Below, one piece after another: positions 1 to 12,345 of a stretch of 64,000 bases of DNA. Position 1 is the stretch's first letter, and every line of letters starts with the position of its first letter. The notes below the pieces were generated by a model. The model worked only from the letters and a program-made list of their open reading frames with translations, was not told where the DNA came from and made no database searches. The translations under genes and the position numbers were made by a program. This stretch comes from Trileptium ribeirensis (taxonomy: Eukaryota; Nematoda; Enoplea; Enoplida; Thoracostomopsidae). Location of the stretch: the NCBI GenBank assembly GCA_030248225.1, contig JASANE010028502.1, forward strand, positions 1 to 64,000, read 5' to 3'.

Positions 1-219
1 TGTTTTTATAGTTGCGATGAACTTGGGGCGGTTCGGAAAGGAGTCACGACCACTGAAGTTCTACAGCTCAAAAGCTCCTGTTATCATTTTGATCCTACCG
101 AGTTGCTAGCACTACGCATTTATCTGTCGATGTTTCCGAATAATCTTTGCGAGGAGTTTTTTGACCTTCGTCCCACAGGATGTGTCTTTAGACTGATGTT
201 GGTTTATATGAACAGGCAT
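1..219 (+). other. Open frame at left edge, unidentified
   Basis: Frame 1 is open from the first base to a TAA at 217-219, giving 72 codons with no start codon required. The peptide contains a stretch resembling ELLALRIYLSMFP and ends in VYMNRH. I do not recognise a domain. It could be the C-terminal end of a decayed LINE ORF entering the window from the left, since such tails are common nearby. An open frame of this length also arises by chance, so confidence is low. Confidence 0.15.
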
Positions 220-3200
220 TAAGTATAGGATATTCATGGTTCCTCACTTGAGCGGCTTTCGGGCACCTTCAGCATTTAAAAATCCTCTGTTTGCAAATCT
301 CCAGTTTTTTACCGTAAACTAGCTTGTGATCATTAGAAATGTAACGAAGATTTCTTGACAAGAGTATAGTATTTCTCGAAATCACGTTGCATGACGGCAT
401 CCATTTCGACCCTTATACCCTTTTGTGAGAGAAGTCACCCCTTATTTTGAGGGGTAATGGCATCATGGACAAAAATTGTTCCGGAGCCTCCCGAATGAGG
501 AGGAAGAGGAAGCTTATTTTTAACGATTAACAAAAACTGGAGCAGGGTCGGAAAAAAATTTTCGCAAGGTACCATGACGTCATCTTCCAAAAAATGTCAG
601 CGAAACCCAATAGATCGGTGAGATAAGGTGGAACTAGATGGCGTCATACTTGACGCGTTTATATGGTGATGACGAGAAGTGTCACACTCTTCTCTAAAAG
701 CTATCGTAAACTCTATATATTATGTAAAGGCATTAGAATGTTCTTCTAGACCTGTATGGACTTGCTACTTGCTAACCTATTAATAAAAAATAATTTTAAG
801 AAGAACTTAAATATTTTGTAATATTTGTTCAAGTTTTCAGATTAGATATCTGCGTTTCTCATTCGATTAATTGATGTTGCATATCATACTCAATATAAAT
901 ATAATTGTTTAAGGATAACACAATGCCGGGTGTGTAAATATGCTCATCTACTCAATATTATAAATATAGTTTGTAGTGTTGACCATACTGGTCCAATTTT
1001 GGTTCATTTACATAATTTCTGCATATATATTTTTCAGATAAGGAAAATGTAAATATTATGAAAAGTTTTGCTGAATATTTCATAGCATATGTAGAAACTG
1101 GAATATATATAACTTTAAAATGAAGGAGAACAGCCATGGATCGAAGGTGAACTATAACTATAAAATTAAAACAGTATATAAATTTTGAAAAATGGTACTT
1201 ATGCTGCATTACCTATATAAATGAAAATTTCGAAGTCCAGTAAAACCCCTTTGGATATCGCAAACTAACTTTTGAATCAAATTCATGATGATTTTACCCA
1301 TTTTTTGGTACAATAACATTTTTACATTTTTATTATTAATGAAGAATTTTACTTTGTTTTATTAAAATTTGGGGCCGTCACCATAATGGATTTTTTCATG
1401 TGCATTCATAATTTACACTCTAACTGACGGTGGTCGCACGCAATAACTGAGGCAGAAGCTGAAAATCTATGTTTGTATTCCTTGATTAGGTCCGAACACA
1501 TTCTGAATCTTTCCCTGTAAAGGTATGTCGAATATGCTCGACTCATGCCAACAAGGTTCGCGATTAAACAAGATTTTGGCAGTATCTCGACAATAACTTG
1601 TACAGATATTTCATACAAATCAGGTCATTTTATATTTTACGTTGTAGATCAAGTAGTAATCTGTAAGACACATTTTTCTAAGTTCAGGATTATGATCCAA
1701 AGGTGTTTAATATTATATGGGCACGAAATCACGGAAACTGCCTCACCTCCGTAACCAATAAATATAGCGTGGCATCATGTTTATTTTGTAGAGTGAATGT
1801 AGTTGTATGTAGCTCTTTATGACATTTTGTTACTGTGGTTATTTATGTTATATAATAGTTCTTTAGGATTCAAAATACTATAACAAAATTAGTAGTAAAT
1901 AATTAGGGCATTAGAATATTAGAATTCAAAATGCTCGAAGATGAGTGTGTCTGAACCGTTGATGATAGATGGGCTGCTCGTGACAACAGCTTGATACACA
2001 GCAACATAAAAAAAACCTTCACCGAACATGCGTCCGTTAATAGTTTCGTATATATATGTCGAAATTTGCTTCGAACCACAAAGTTGTATATACTGATACG
2101 GAAATATGCTCTCAATTCTAAAACTTGACCGTGACAAATCTGCAGAATATATTTATTTGCTACAGTGGTTTAAGCTGAATTTCCAAGGTCACTTTCGGGT
2201 AATATACATATTAAAATATTAAAGCTGTATACTACAATCCCAATTTAATATTCTAGTATGGTGTCACCTGTCTTCACCGACGTGAGGTGCTGCTACTACT
2301 AGCTTGGTATATATATAATATATATATATAGATTACATAAGATATAGTGTATTTGGTTTTTTAGTTATATAATTTCGGGTTTTCTGTTCGAAAGAACTTG
2401 GATTTAAGTTTTTTTCGATCAAACTAGTAAATGTGTTGGCCGAGATGCAATAGCAATATTTAAGTAAAGGCAGTATATACTTTCCAAGATCCAATGATAC
2501 GTAATGCTGTATGTGAGCTCGTATTTCTTTATTGTCGCGGTGGGTCCATAGTAGTAGTGATTATTAATCCGGTCGAAACTGTGATTATTTTCCGTTGATA
2601 ATTTATGTAAGGTTAACGTAATTTGCTGAGGTATATACACGTTATATTTGGGTCTAACGTTATAGTTCAGGAGTTCAGTATGTGCAATGGTTAGAAGTCT
2701 ACTACGTAAGACTAAATTAAAATTGATGTATTATAGTTGGTTTTTTGATTAGACTTATTGCTACGGTCGTCTGTGAGTTGTACTCCTAGGATTAATAGCC
2801 AATTTCCGTTCCAATATTTAGGCTTCAAAAAACACATCCGATCCTAGGCATAGCATACTCTTGGCTTTGAAATTGATACAAAGTTTGTTTGAAAAAGCCA
2901 AAAATTGTCATATTTCTCGATTTGGGGCAACATACCGATGTCATAATCCCTGTCATGCAGTAAAAATGCGTAGTAATAAAGTTATATAAATTCTGTTTCT
3001 GTTTAAGATTTGTTGATTTGATTTATAGTCGTGTGGTCAAATTATATATGTTATGATCGCGGTTGCAGCACAGAACACGAAGTGTTTCTGTATCTCATCT
3101 TAAAGCGAGTCGAGTTTGCCTTGCAAAAAATATATTTTTTTATGGGAAGTATAGAATTGTGGATCTTTTTTCACATTTCAAAACAATGATATTTTCCCTG

Positions 3201-4029
3201 TTGCGTTAGCGTTTTACACTGTGCCATCATCGATTAACCGCGTCAGCATTGTGACTATTGCGGGTTTTCTGCATTTTAAGTTATAACTCTAGGAGTCCTG
3301 TCAAAAACACATTGTAGCTGCGTACAACTTTGCTTTTATACAGTAATTTTTTGATAGTTTTCTTAATTTCAATTTCTTTTTCAATTAGTTGTAAGCGAAA
3401 GTGCACATGGGAAGAGTATGTCGCTTCTTAGCACTCAAATAGCAATCTGTGTTCGACGGATTTTCAGCCTTTCCTTCATATTCATTGGGGTGTCCACCAG
3501 TCACGTTTATTGGTGGTGGGGGTGCGATCACTTCCGCAAAACGTAATAGGCCGATCACCCCAGAAATGATGTGTGGAGGGTAAGGCTCTCGTTTCTATAA
3601 AACGGGATTGCGGCATTATTTCTTAATAACAACGGTTGACGATATTTTACTGTACGGTTTGATATTAGGTTTTCAACTAAAAGTTTCACCCAGCCTAAAA
3701 GCATTCCGCCGGGCGTTTCGTGTTTTCTCCACTCATTTTATGGGCATAGTCTGTCTCTTTTCTCATAAGTACATTTTGTTCTTATGCAGTTTATTATTCT
3801 TACAAAAATTTTCTAGATGCCTATAAATTGTAATCATCCAATAGTTTCACATGTGCGGTCAAGATGAAGTAATTTAATTTTTATAAGACAGATTTTAGTC
3901 CCCTGCTTCAGTGTTAAAGCGGCCATTTGATAAAAGATCATTCATGGCTGGCATTGGTTATGGATTGGATTGCTGAACGTCTGAAAGGCAATATCTATGC
4001 AGCAGATTATTAGCATAGTAAAACGTTTT
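220..4029. other. No recognised gene; AT-rich non-coding DNA
   Basis: I see no exon, RNA gene or intact mobile element here. Around 3670-3725 on the + strand a short peptide with VSPSLKAFRRAFRVF resembles the very C-terminal end of CR1-like ORF2 proteins. That may be a further tiny LINE remnant, but it is too short to call. Short TA runs occur near 2310-2330. Confidence 0.4.
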
Positions 4030-4470
4030 GGCAGAACTGGTATTTTGTCGACTGAGACAAAATAAAAACATCAAACTTCAAACTCAAAGATACCGGACCG
4101 ACCTTATTTTGACTTATCAAGTACTGCATCGCTTGGTTGACTACGACTGGCGTAACATCTTTGTATTGGCTGACCTTCTGTCTCTTCGCACTAGAAACAA
4201 CACCATTAGATTACTCAAACCTCGAGCACGTCTCGAGACTGTCGCATCCATTCATTCGCCTTTCGCGTAATTCGCTCTTGGAACCAGCTACCTGTTTCAA
4301 TTGTCAATGCCCCATCACTCGCTGTATTTAGACGCAAACTCCATGTCTCTGGTTTTCTAAATGGGCTCTGACGTTTTGAATACTCGCACTTTCCTGTTCT
4401 GCCGTGCTTTGTTCTGATTCTAGTTCTACGACATTTCTATCTCCTGTCAATGGAGATCAATCCCGTCGCA
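4030..4470 (+). mobile_element. CR1-like LINE fragment, 3' end of ORF2
   Basis: The + strand encodes the C-terminal tail of a Jockey/CR1-type ORF2. It reads LQTQRYRTDLILTYQVLH and then, after one frameshift near 4260, FRVIRSWNQLPVSIVNAPS and FRRKLHVSGFLNGL before TGA at about 4369-4371. The same tail pattern (RLRSDLI..., SWNSL..., F-R/K-R-L-H) ends the larger copies at 10.9 kb and 21.5 kb. All enzymatic domains are missing, so this is a strongly 5'-truncated dead copy. A hairpin (ATCTCC / GGAGAT, 4439-4457) follows the stop in the presumed 3' UTR. Confidence 0.75.
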
Positions 4471-6159
4471 GACAATTTCGATGAAATGGATCATCCAATC
4501 TCTGGCCTTTGTGTGTCTGCGACGTCGGTACGTAAAGGTACGTAAGGAGACACCCACGGACGCGTGCATAAGGCGGGCGTGCGTTTTATTAAAACAGTGG
4601 ATATTTTCTATATTCACGTGTGATGTGTAGACAGTTGTTGTAGGCAATACGGTAGCAATTTACGTACATGAATTGGGTGGCTAAAAGCTGTGGATATGCT
4701 TAGGAACTGGGTAGTTTGGTCTGGCATCGTTCCTGCGTGTCGATTCAAGGTTTGTCCGCCGTTTTATATCCCGGCGGAGAAGTTTATTAAAGCCGAATGT
4801 TTACCTTTCGGAACACATTTGACGTTACATTCAGTGATCTTTGAGAAATTAATGCCTTGCTCGGCCCTGTTGTTTGACCACACTTTTCGTTATCTGTGGC
4901 GTGCCATTATGCATATCAGTTATCGTTGTTCTCAAGCATGTCTGTCTTTTTCATAACTTCAAAAGTAGCCGCTTAACGAAAATTTTTCAGATGTAAAGCT
5001 AGAACCGATACAATAGCGTGAAGTAGAGACCAAAAAGTTTTTAATTTTAATAATCAGTGTTTTTTCGCTCTTTTTATAATAAATATCTTTTTTAATGCTC
5101 TAAACTTGTTGGAGGACACCAATATTAGTAGGAATTTTTGTTGTCTTCGCGATGAGTTGTCGAAGAAATTTGTCGAAAAATAAAACTATAGTAAAGATTT
5201 TGGCGCGGCGGCGCGATACTTAGCCGCCACAGTTCGTGTAGAAAGCCATTTGTATACACACTTATATAAACATAATATTATCATCTACAACTAAATAGAA
5301 TTCAGGAAAGTATTTAACAGTAATACGACAACATATATGTATACAAGCGTACATACATATATATATATATAGATAGATAGAAGCGATATGACGGCAGAAA
5401 ATAGTTGTTACGGGAACTCCGTCACTGTGTTAAAATCGTTGAATATCTATAAATATAATACAGGTCAACACATAAAGTACATATATATATGTATAATATT
5501 ATATGAATTACATGGGTTTACATGTACATGTTATGCTGTTACAATATGAGTTTATGTTGGAATACTGGGAGGGGGTCGTTCAGAAGACGAGCCAACTGCT
5601 CCGTACGGTACACATATATATATGTCGATAACTACTGAATACAAGTTGATTGTGTTGTGTATGTCACGTGTATCGTAGCGGATGTTATAGTTCTTCGATT
5701 ATAGTTTTTGTGTATAATTTATGTATTTATTGGAAAAAGCGATTGATGACGGAGAAATGTTTCGTCTTTGGCTTGCGTTGAACCATAGCCCAATCTGTGA
5801 TCGTGCCATCGTTTGTCATTTCGAATGTTGGACTAATGTGTGTCTCATCAACAAAGGCGTAAACCGAAAAAATCTGGGGTTGTACACGGATCGCAAAATA
5901 TTCGGCTGGGACGGAGACGGAGTACCATCTCACAACCATTGTCCGATTATATACGACTAGGTAGCTATGAGTTTATCCATGAGCTATCCGATCAAGTTAG
6001 TAGATTTTTGGAGGTTGACCTATGTGTCCGATCCTCAGACATATTTCTGTATATAAATACTTGACAAATTTAATAGATTGCTTTAGCCCGACATATTTCT
6101 ATATATATGTAGCAATGAATAAACGGAACCGGTACTGCCCAGGTAATTACTAATTAAAT
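4471..6159. other. No recognised gene; TA-rich tracts
   Basis: No exon or element was recognised. TA-rich microsatellite-like runs occur around 5355-5375, 5480-5500 and 5610-5625. An open frame at 5721-5960 and an overlapping antisense frame were inspected. Neither shows a transposase or other motif that I can defend. Confidence 0.4.
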
Positions 6160-6330
6160 GAAGCAAATTGTGACAAAATCTATATGTCTTGCACAAGTCC
6201 GATATCAAGACTTTCAAACAAAAAAGTTTTTTAAAATATGCCCATTAGTTATTGAGGAGTTCAAGGGGCGGACAAACATACGGTGCCGAATTATTCCCGT
6301 CTGACGAAAACAAAAACGCTTCGCTTAACA
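6160..6330 (-). repeat. Diverged member of dispersed repeat family R1
   Basis: The segment contains CTTTCAAACAAAAAAGTTTT, a motif around TTATTGAGGAGTTCAA, and AAAACAAAAACGCTTCGCTT. Read in reverse complement, this matches the front third of the better-preserved repeats at 31869-32311 and 50475-50936. It also matches, in the same orientation, the copy at 13545-13715. It has no coding capacity. The family is probably a non-autonomous mobile element of unknown class. Confidence 0.6.
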
Positions 6331-6429
6331 ATGAACATCATACTCCTGGAATGGATCTATTACCGTGAAACACTGCAAAAGAGCTTATTCTTCCCACCAC
6401 AAAAAATGCAATTCAATCACAGGTCTCGA

Positions 6430-7690
6430 TAGATGCTGACGGGCGTCTTGTTACTTGTTTTGTATCGGCCGCCACTATTGTTCTCACTTTTTTTATACGG
6501 AATTCGCCGATTTGATGTCGTTGCTCATGACTGATACAAAATATCTGCTGATAATGGGTGACTTTATAATTCCTGACCTTTCCAACTAATTGATTGATTG
6601 ATTCGTTTCGTTTGCTTCAAAATGTTCATGAACGTACTTATGATCAGGGTAATACGCTTGATTTAATTATGACTTTTAATAATAACTTGGTCTCTAAAAT
6701 CTGCATAAAACTGATCATAGCCTATTATAGCCGCAACGAATTGTCGAATAGACACTAAGCGACAAAACAAATCAGTCCAATACCGTGATTTGGAACTCTT
6801 TGAATCCAGAGGACTTTTCATATGCTCTGTCGTGATTCTGTTTGCTGTTTGGTTCCACATCTAACGCTCGCCTTGAATATTTCTGCGAAACTCATACATT
6901 ATCAATGCTCAAGCACGTTTGAAAACCAAGATTATTCAGGATCGCTGTGGATCACCTTGGCCCGATTCTGAATGCCGTATGAGTAAAGGAACTTTACGGG
7001 GATATGAACAGTAGTAGAGATGCAAACAAAAATTAAATTAAACGCGATGCCAACAAAAATTAAAAAGTTACTGGAAAAACAAGCGGGCTAGAATTACAAA
7101 TAGTAAAATTGTGGACCATTAATTCGATGCTTAGTCGTAAGTGCTCTTCCACAATTTCACCTGAACGTGCCGACGACTTTGTCGACTTTCTTTACTTAGA
7201 AAATCAACAACATTCAATCCAAGCTTCAACGACAGCAGCTTCCTCTTATTGCTAGGGTCTCCCCTAGCGCGCCATCGTTTTATCTGAAGGAAATTACTGA
7301 GATCTCTGAGATCTACGTTTGCTATCCTATGAACTCGAGCAATCTCAAGTCTTGTGCCCTAGACGTACTGTCACCAAAAATTATAAAAAGGTTTATTGAC
7401 TATCATATTCAATATTGCCTATAATAAACAAATAACGCTGCTGGGGAGTTATGCTGGAACGTGAGAAAATAGCAGTTATTCATCCACATCTTAAAAAAGC
7501 ATAATTTCAACGTTGATGTGAAGAATTACCGCCCTGTTTGTTTCTAACTTATCATTCACCTCCAAACCATATGGACGGGTAGTTGTGGAACAACTCAACG
7601 AACATCTTGAAACTAACAATTTGTTATCGAAGTATTAGTCGGCCTATCGCAGAGGCATGCTATATGACAGTCATATGCACAAAACATTTT
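6430..7690 (+). mobile_element. Decayed L2-like LINE (endonuclease to start of RT)
   Basis: Several frames on the + strand line up, in order, with an L2/CR1-type ORF2. First comes endonuclease sequence around 6500-6590 (EFADLMSLLM, then IMGDFIIPDLSN, equivalent to the GDFN motif). It is followed by GNTLDLIM near 6650 and PWPDSECRMSK near 6960. Then come a linker with ISPERADDFVDFL near 7160, a remnant like NYRPVC.LSF near 7525, and VVVEQLNEHLETNNLLSKY and SAYRRGM near 7580-7660. Many stops and frameshifts interrupt it, and the catalytic RT core is absent. It is an old dead copy. The exact clade is uncertain. Confidence 0.65.
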
Positions 7691-8929
7691 GACAATATTT
7701 AACCGATTTTGCGAGACCTGCACTGGCTCGAATCTGCTTCTGAATTAAAATCTAAACATAAAACTTATTTATTTTCATTATAGTTTTTGTCTTCTTGATA
7801 TGCCATTTGTTTTCATACATTGATATTGTTTCCTATGGTATTCTGATTTAAAGCACTCTTGCAAACGCTTTTTGCCGCTATTTTGCACTGGGGTCAAGTA
7901 TATATTGATGCTAGAAGTGCCGAACGTAGTGTAATAATTGGATGATTGAGTGGACAATTGGAGTGGATCATATATACATATTTATTTTCACATTGTCTTT
8001 CTTGTTTTCAACGCTTTACCCGCGTACATAATCAGCTGCATATCTACGACAACAACATGCACTGAGAAATACTGGAAAAGAATACAAGAATACTGGAAAA
8101 ACGTAAACATTTTTGCTCAAAAGACTGTCGCTGAAATGTAATGCAGTGGTGGACTTATTAACATAGAATAAATTGTACTGACGCGTTTAGAGCAGTGCAA
8201 CTAACGTTCCTACGTATATAGTCTGAGCGTGAGCGTAATTATTGTAGGAAAATTATATATTTGAGCGTATTTGGATGTGTTTTCGTTGAAAATGTTTTAT
8301 ATAAAGTTACAATGTTCAATAATTATATAAATATGAGAGCAATATTTTGGCTTGGCTGACTGACTAATTGGAATGAGAGTTTGTTATTCGGAACGTGACT
8401 CGGCAGCTAGCAGGACGTATCAATATATATTTATGTTCTACTGACATCTAAAGTGTGTATGAAAGTGAATATTGAGCAGTGTGATCTAGCTAGAATTTCA
8501 TTGTAGAGCAATCAATATAATTGAACGAGTAGCTGTGGCTTCGGTTACTGTCGAAAATCGCGTTCTGGTTTTGGCAAAGTAAACACAGAGACCGACTCAC
8601 TATTGTGGTGTTGAGGTTTTTCTCATTCGTTGCTCTAGCTGTGTGCCAGTTTGTATATGTAGTTATCAAATTCGGGGTTTTTTCTTTAGGCCCCAGGATG
8701 AAATTAGTGAAATTTAAAGTTACATTGATGGTATCATTTAACTCAGCTCGACTAGCTGGTTCTGAAAATATTTCTTGTTTTATGAAAAAATGTTTTTAGA
8801 TTTTTTGGATTCTCAGTAGGCCTACTGGGTACTCAACATTTCCGAAAATTTTTTATTTGACAAATCTATAATTCTGCGTATCGTTCGATCCTGAGTGGAT
8901 TGGTGGTAAAATTAGCTGAAGGTTAAAAA
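7691..8929. other. No recognised gene
   Basis: No exon, RNA gene or element was recognised. Open frames at 7950-8141 and 8605-8799 are short, AT-rich and lack recognisable domains. Confidence 0.4.
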
Positions 8930-9230
8930 GTGATTTCCATTATGTGAAACCCTCAATTTGTGATTAATCGTAAGGCTTAGCCATAAACCTAACTCCAGCC
9001 CATGAACTGATTCAGCACATTTTACCACCATTCTCATCTCAGTGTAGCTCGAATGATATATATACTAAATTATAAATTTATCGAGCAAGGCGGGGGAAAA
9101 AGGGGGCGAAAAAAATTGAAATTTTTTGTCATAAAACTGACCGAAATAGATATGTTCTGATCCAACTTTTTGAGTCTAGTCGAATGGTACAAATAATCGC
9201 TGTATCTGAAAGATGACTAATCTCGGCCTG
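8930..9230. repeat. Diverged dispersed repeat, family R3
   Basis: A skeleton of shared blocks also occurs, in the same orientation and order, at 24630-24860 and partly at 25190-25430. The blocks are TTTTACCAC, then CTCAG..T, then CGAATG.TATATA, then TTTATCGA; a further CGAATGGT block with ATCGCTGTA is shared here and with the 25.4-kb copy. By eye the similarity is moderate. It has no coding capacity and its class is unknown. Confidence 0.35.
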
Positions 9231-9557
9231 TGGTAGGGCTAAAGGAAAAACCACAAATTTCTCTCAAAGTTGAACAGAATAAATTCGTACAAGATTACAT
9301 AATAATAATTACCTTTGAGTATGAAGGTAAGATAGATTGGACCGATAGGGTTTGATCATCATAAGGCTAATATGGCTGTTGTCATGTTCAGCGAGTTGTT
9401 GTATGTTACCAAGCTGAGCATGTTTAGGTAGCCGCTGTGTGCAAAATTAGGATATGGCTTCGTGGTGGCGTATCTTAAGCCGAAGCTTTTGGACTTGAAC
9501 ATGACTGCGACAAACAAAAGCAATTGGGGAGGATTTCGTAGCGCTGTGAAGTTGATT

Positions 9558-10355
9558 ACTATAAATTGTTGCATTAAAACTGCTCAAAACCTTTTCAATT
9601 TTTGCTATTTCGTATATATGAAGAAAGTTCAGGCACGGATGTGCCGTGCAGTCAATAATAACGTCTATGATAAGGCGACTGACAATTTCTCAAGGAGTTT
9701 GTCTCACAGCTCACAGCTACTATAAATTGTTGCATTAAAAACTGTTCAAAACCTTTTCAATTTTTGCTATTCCGTATATATGCAGAAAGTTCAGGCACGG
9801 ATGTGCCGTGCAGTCAATAATTCCGTTTATGATAAGGCGACTGACACAATGTCTCAAGGAGTTTGTCTCACACCTCACAGTTACTATAAATTGTTGCATT
9901 AAAAACTGCTCAAAACCTTTTCAATTTTTGCTATTCCGTATATATGCAGAAAGTTCAGGCACGGATGTGCCGTGCAGTCAATAATTCCGTGTATGATAAG
10001 GCGACTGACACAATGTCTCAAGGAGTTTGTTTCACAGCTCACAGTTACTATAAATTGTTGCGTTAAAAACTGCTCAAAACCTTTTCAATTTTTGCTATTC
10101 CGTATATATGCAGAAAGTTCAGGCACGGATGTGCCGTGCAGTCAATAATTCCGTCTATGATAAGGCGACTGACACAATGTCTCAAGGAGCTTGTCTCACA
10201 GCTCACAGTTACTATAAATTGTTGCATTAAAAACTGCTCAAAACCTTTTCAATTTTTGCTATTCAGTATATATGCCGAAAGTTCAGGCACCGAGGTGCCG
10301 TGCAGCCAATAATTGCGTCTATGATAAGGCGACTGACTGCTTGTCTCACAGCATG
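9558..10355. repeat. 164-bp tandem repeat array, about five copies
   Basis: Units begin with ACTATAAATTGTTGC at 9558, 9719, 9883, 10047 and 10211, giving periods of 161, 164, 164 and 164 bp. The last unit is degenerate and runs out near 10355. Each unit carries a short inverted repeat inside AGGCACGGATGTGCCGTGC, with GGCAC pairing to GTGCC. In the last unit this reads GGCACCGAGGTGCC, so the stem is kept and extended. The inner copies are nearly identical, which suggests recent amplification or homogenisation. No hammerhead ribozyme core was seen on either strand. Confidence 0.93.
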
Positions 10356-10586
10356 TGCGAGTAAAAACGCAAGTGTTATGAAAGTTGACCATGGTAAATT
10401 TTCTATTAAACGTAGAGAAGTCGCGATTTCTGCCGAATGTCATATAACCATCGTAGCTCTAGCTTAGTACCGCAGGTCGATGGGAAACGAGATAACACCT
10501 AGCATACAAGTTAGTGCTGCAGGGATGCACAAGTGATAGATATTGATCATATTAGTGGACCTTGAAAACATAAAAAAACGCCGTGG

Positions 10587-10625
10587 CTGAAACACTTTCT
10601 GTGGTGGCCACCGAAAGTGTTTCAG
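10587..10625. other. Perfect 13-bp hairpin
   Basis: The arm CTGAAACACTTTC (10587-10599) is followed by a 13-base loop and then by its exact complement GAAAGTGTTTCAG (10613-10625). The loop itself contains the palindrome GGTGGCCACC. Pairing does not extend convincingly into the flanks, so a microRNA precursor is unlikely. It may be the core of a small inverted-repeat element. Confidence 0.6.
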
Positions 10626-10799
10626 GTTCCTATGGCTAAATTTCGAATATATATCACTTTTAAGTCGAAAAATGGCAACAAAACCGCGGCAACACTTTAG
10701 GAACAACGCAGCAGTTTATTTATATGTATATACCTTATATGTATGCACCTTCTTCCTCCATATGTACTGAAATGAAATGTCTCTTCGGCAATTTTCGTC

Positions 10800-12345
10800 C
10801 GGTCGATGCTTCTCTGTACCATCGTCGGAGGAAGTTTCAGCCTCGTTAAACGAGGCCAGATTGAAAGGGAAAACAATAAATTGAATTATTAAGTTGGTAG
10901 AACACCACTTGCATGGAGCCTCCGTTTAAAAGCCGACACTGAAGGGGCTGAGACTACATGGTCTGACAAGGAGTTCCAAAATGTAATAGAACGGTGAGTG
11001 AAGTCGTATCGTCGAATATCAAGGCGAGGACAATCCAATGGTAAAATTTTGAAAGAATGACCTCTAGTCCGACCAGATGCGTGTACAAACATTCGAGTAC
11101 AATCAATATTAACCAACCCATGTGTTAATTTAAACAATAAGATGAGATCGCTGCGGAGGCGACGATATTCAAGCGTCTGAATTCCTAAATATTGCAGTCG
11201 TTTGGTCGTAAGACTAGTTAGAGATGCGAAGAATGAGCTTAGTAGCCCGGCGCTGTACTCTTTCAATGGTTTGAATATCTCGTTGAAGATGAGGGTACCA
11301 CACATTTGCCGCATATTCGACATGGGGACGAATAAGACTGCGATAAATATGAAGCCACGACTTTTTGTTCCAATGAACTATTGTTCTGCGGACCAGATTA
11401 ATTACTTTGTGGGCTTTTTTCTGCTACATTAGCACAATGTTGTGACATTTTAAAGTCGTTCGTGATGGTAACGCCTAGGTCTTTCTCATTTTCGACTGTA
11501 TTCAGCACCAGTCCGTTGATAGGATATGCTGGGCATGGATTTCCTTCCCCACAGTGCATAACAGAACACTTTTCGGGATTTGGTGAAAGTAAAGACTTTT
11601 CACAAAACTCGGAAAAGGAGTTAAGATCTTGTTGGAGATCCAAGTGATCAAATTGTAGGAGACGACGTGACACACGACGGCATATACGCATATCATCAGC
11701 GAACTTAAAAACCATAGAACTCAGATACTCGTCAACATTGTCGACAAATATAACAAAAACACAGGACCAAGAACTGTGCCCTGTGGCACACCACTTGTCA
11801 CTTGCCGTGAGGAGGAAAATCTACCATTGAGTCTGACTTTTTGCTGTCGACTAATGAGGAAATTCTTGCACCAATCGAGTAGGTTGCCATTAACTCACCT
11901 TTGACCATCGCTGGTTGTTCCGTAGACTTTGTTCCGTAAACTCCATACAGTCTTTATGAATCATTGCAACGTGATTAATTTTATCGAAAGCTTTTTTAAA
12001 ATCAATATAAACTACATCCAACCAGTCTCCCAGGTCGAGAATACGCGTAGAAAAATTTAGAAACTCAATAAGCTGAGAAGTTGTTGAACGACCGCGCATA
12101 AAGCCGTGTTGCGAAGGATAGATGAGATTATTTAATTCAATGTGTTGGATAATAGCGTTTCGAGCGATAGTTTCAAGTACTTTAGAGATACTAGATGTTA
12201 GGCTTACTGGATGATAGTTGCTACAATTCGACCGGTCGCCTTTTTGTGAACGGGGACAACAGTAGCGATCCGCCAATCCAGCGGTAGACATGAGGATTGC
12301 AACGACTGTGTAAAGAGACGGCTGAGAATATTACATATATAGACT
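10800..12345 (-). mobile_element. 5'-truncated CR1-like LINE (RT and C-terminus)
   Basis: Read on the - strand from about 12345, the frames follow a CR1-like reverse transcriptase. They begin with CLPLDWRIATVVPVHKKGDR and NYHPVSLTSSISKVLE, then QHGFMRGRSTTSQL and catalytic motif A VVYIDFKKAFDKINH. The GVPQGTVLGP block lies near 11780, catalytic motif C FKFADD is at about 11690-11710, and EKDLGVTI near 11480. The C-terminal region has VEYAANVWYPHL, TLEYRRLRSDLI and FKRRLHASGVLPT, ending at about 10889. Frameshifts separate these blocks. The endonuclease and ORF1 are missing, as expected from 5' truncation during reverse transcription. It is not functional. Confidence 0.9.
10840..10856 (-). other. 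3'-UTR hairpin of CR1-like LINE
   Basis: GCCTCG-TTAAA-CGAGGC forms a perfect 6-bp stem about 33 nt after the ORF2 stop of the 10.8-12.3 kb LINE (- strand). Hairpins in comparable positions follow the other CR1-like copies at 4439-4457, 21381-21400 and 19359-19374. In CR1/L2-type elements the 3' UTR is known to be recognised by the element's own reverse transcriptase. That role is only inferred here. Confidence 0.5.

Noticed and set aside
5721..5960. 79-codon open frame with an overlapping 70-codon antisense frame
   Set aside because: I considered a mariner-type transposase remnant because of a DETH-like string on the - strand. No DD(E/D) spacing, helix-turn-helix or inverted repeats could be shown.
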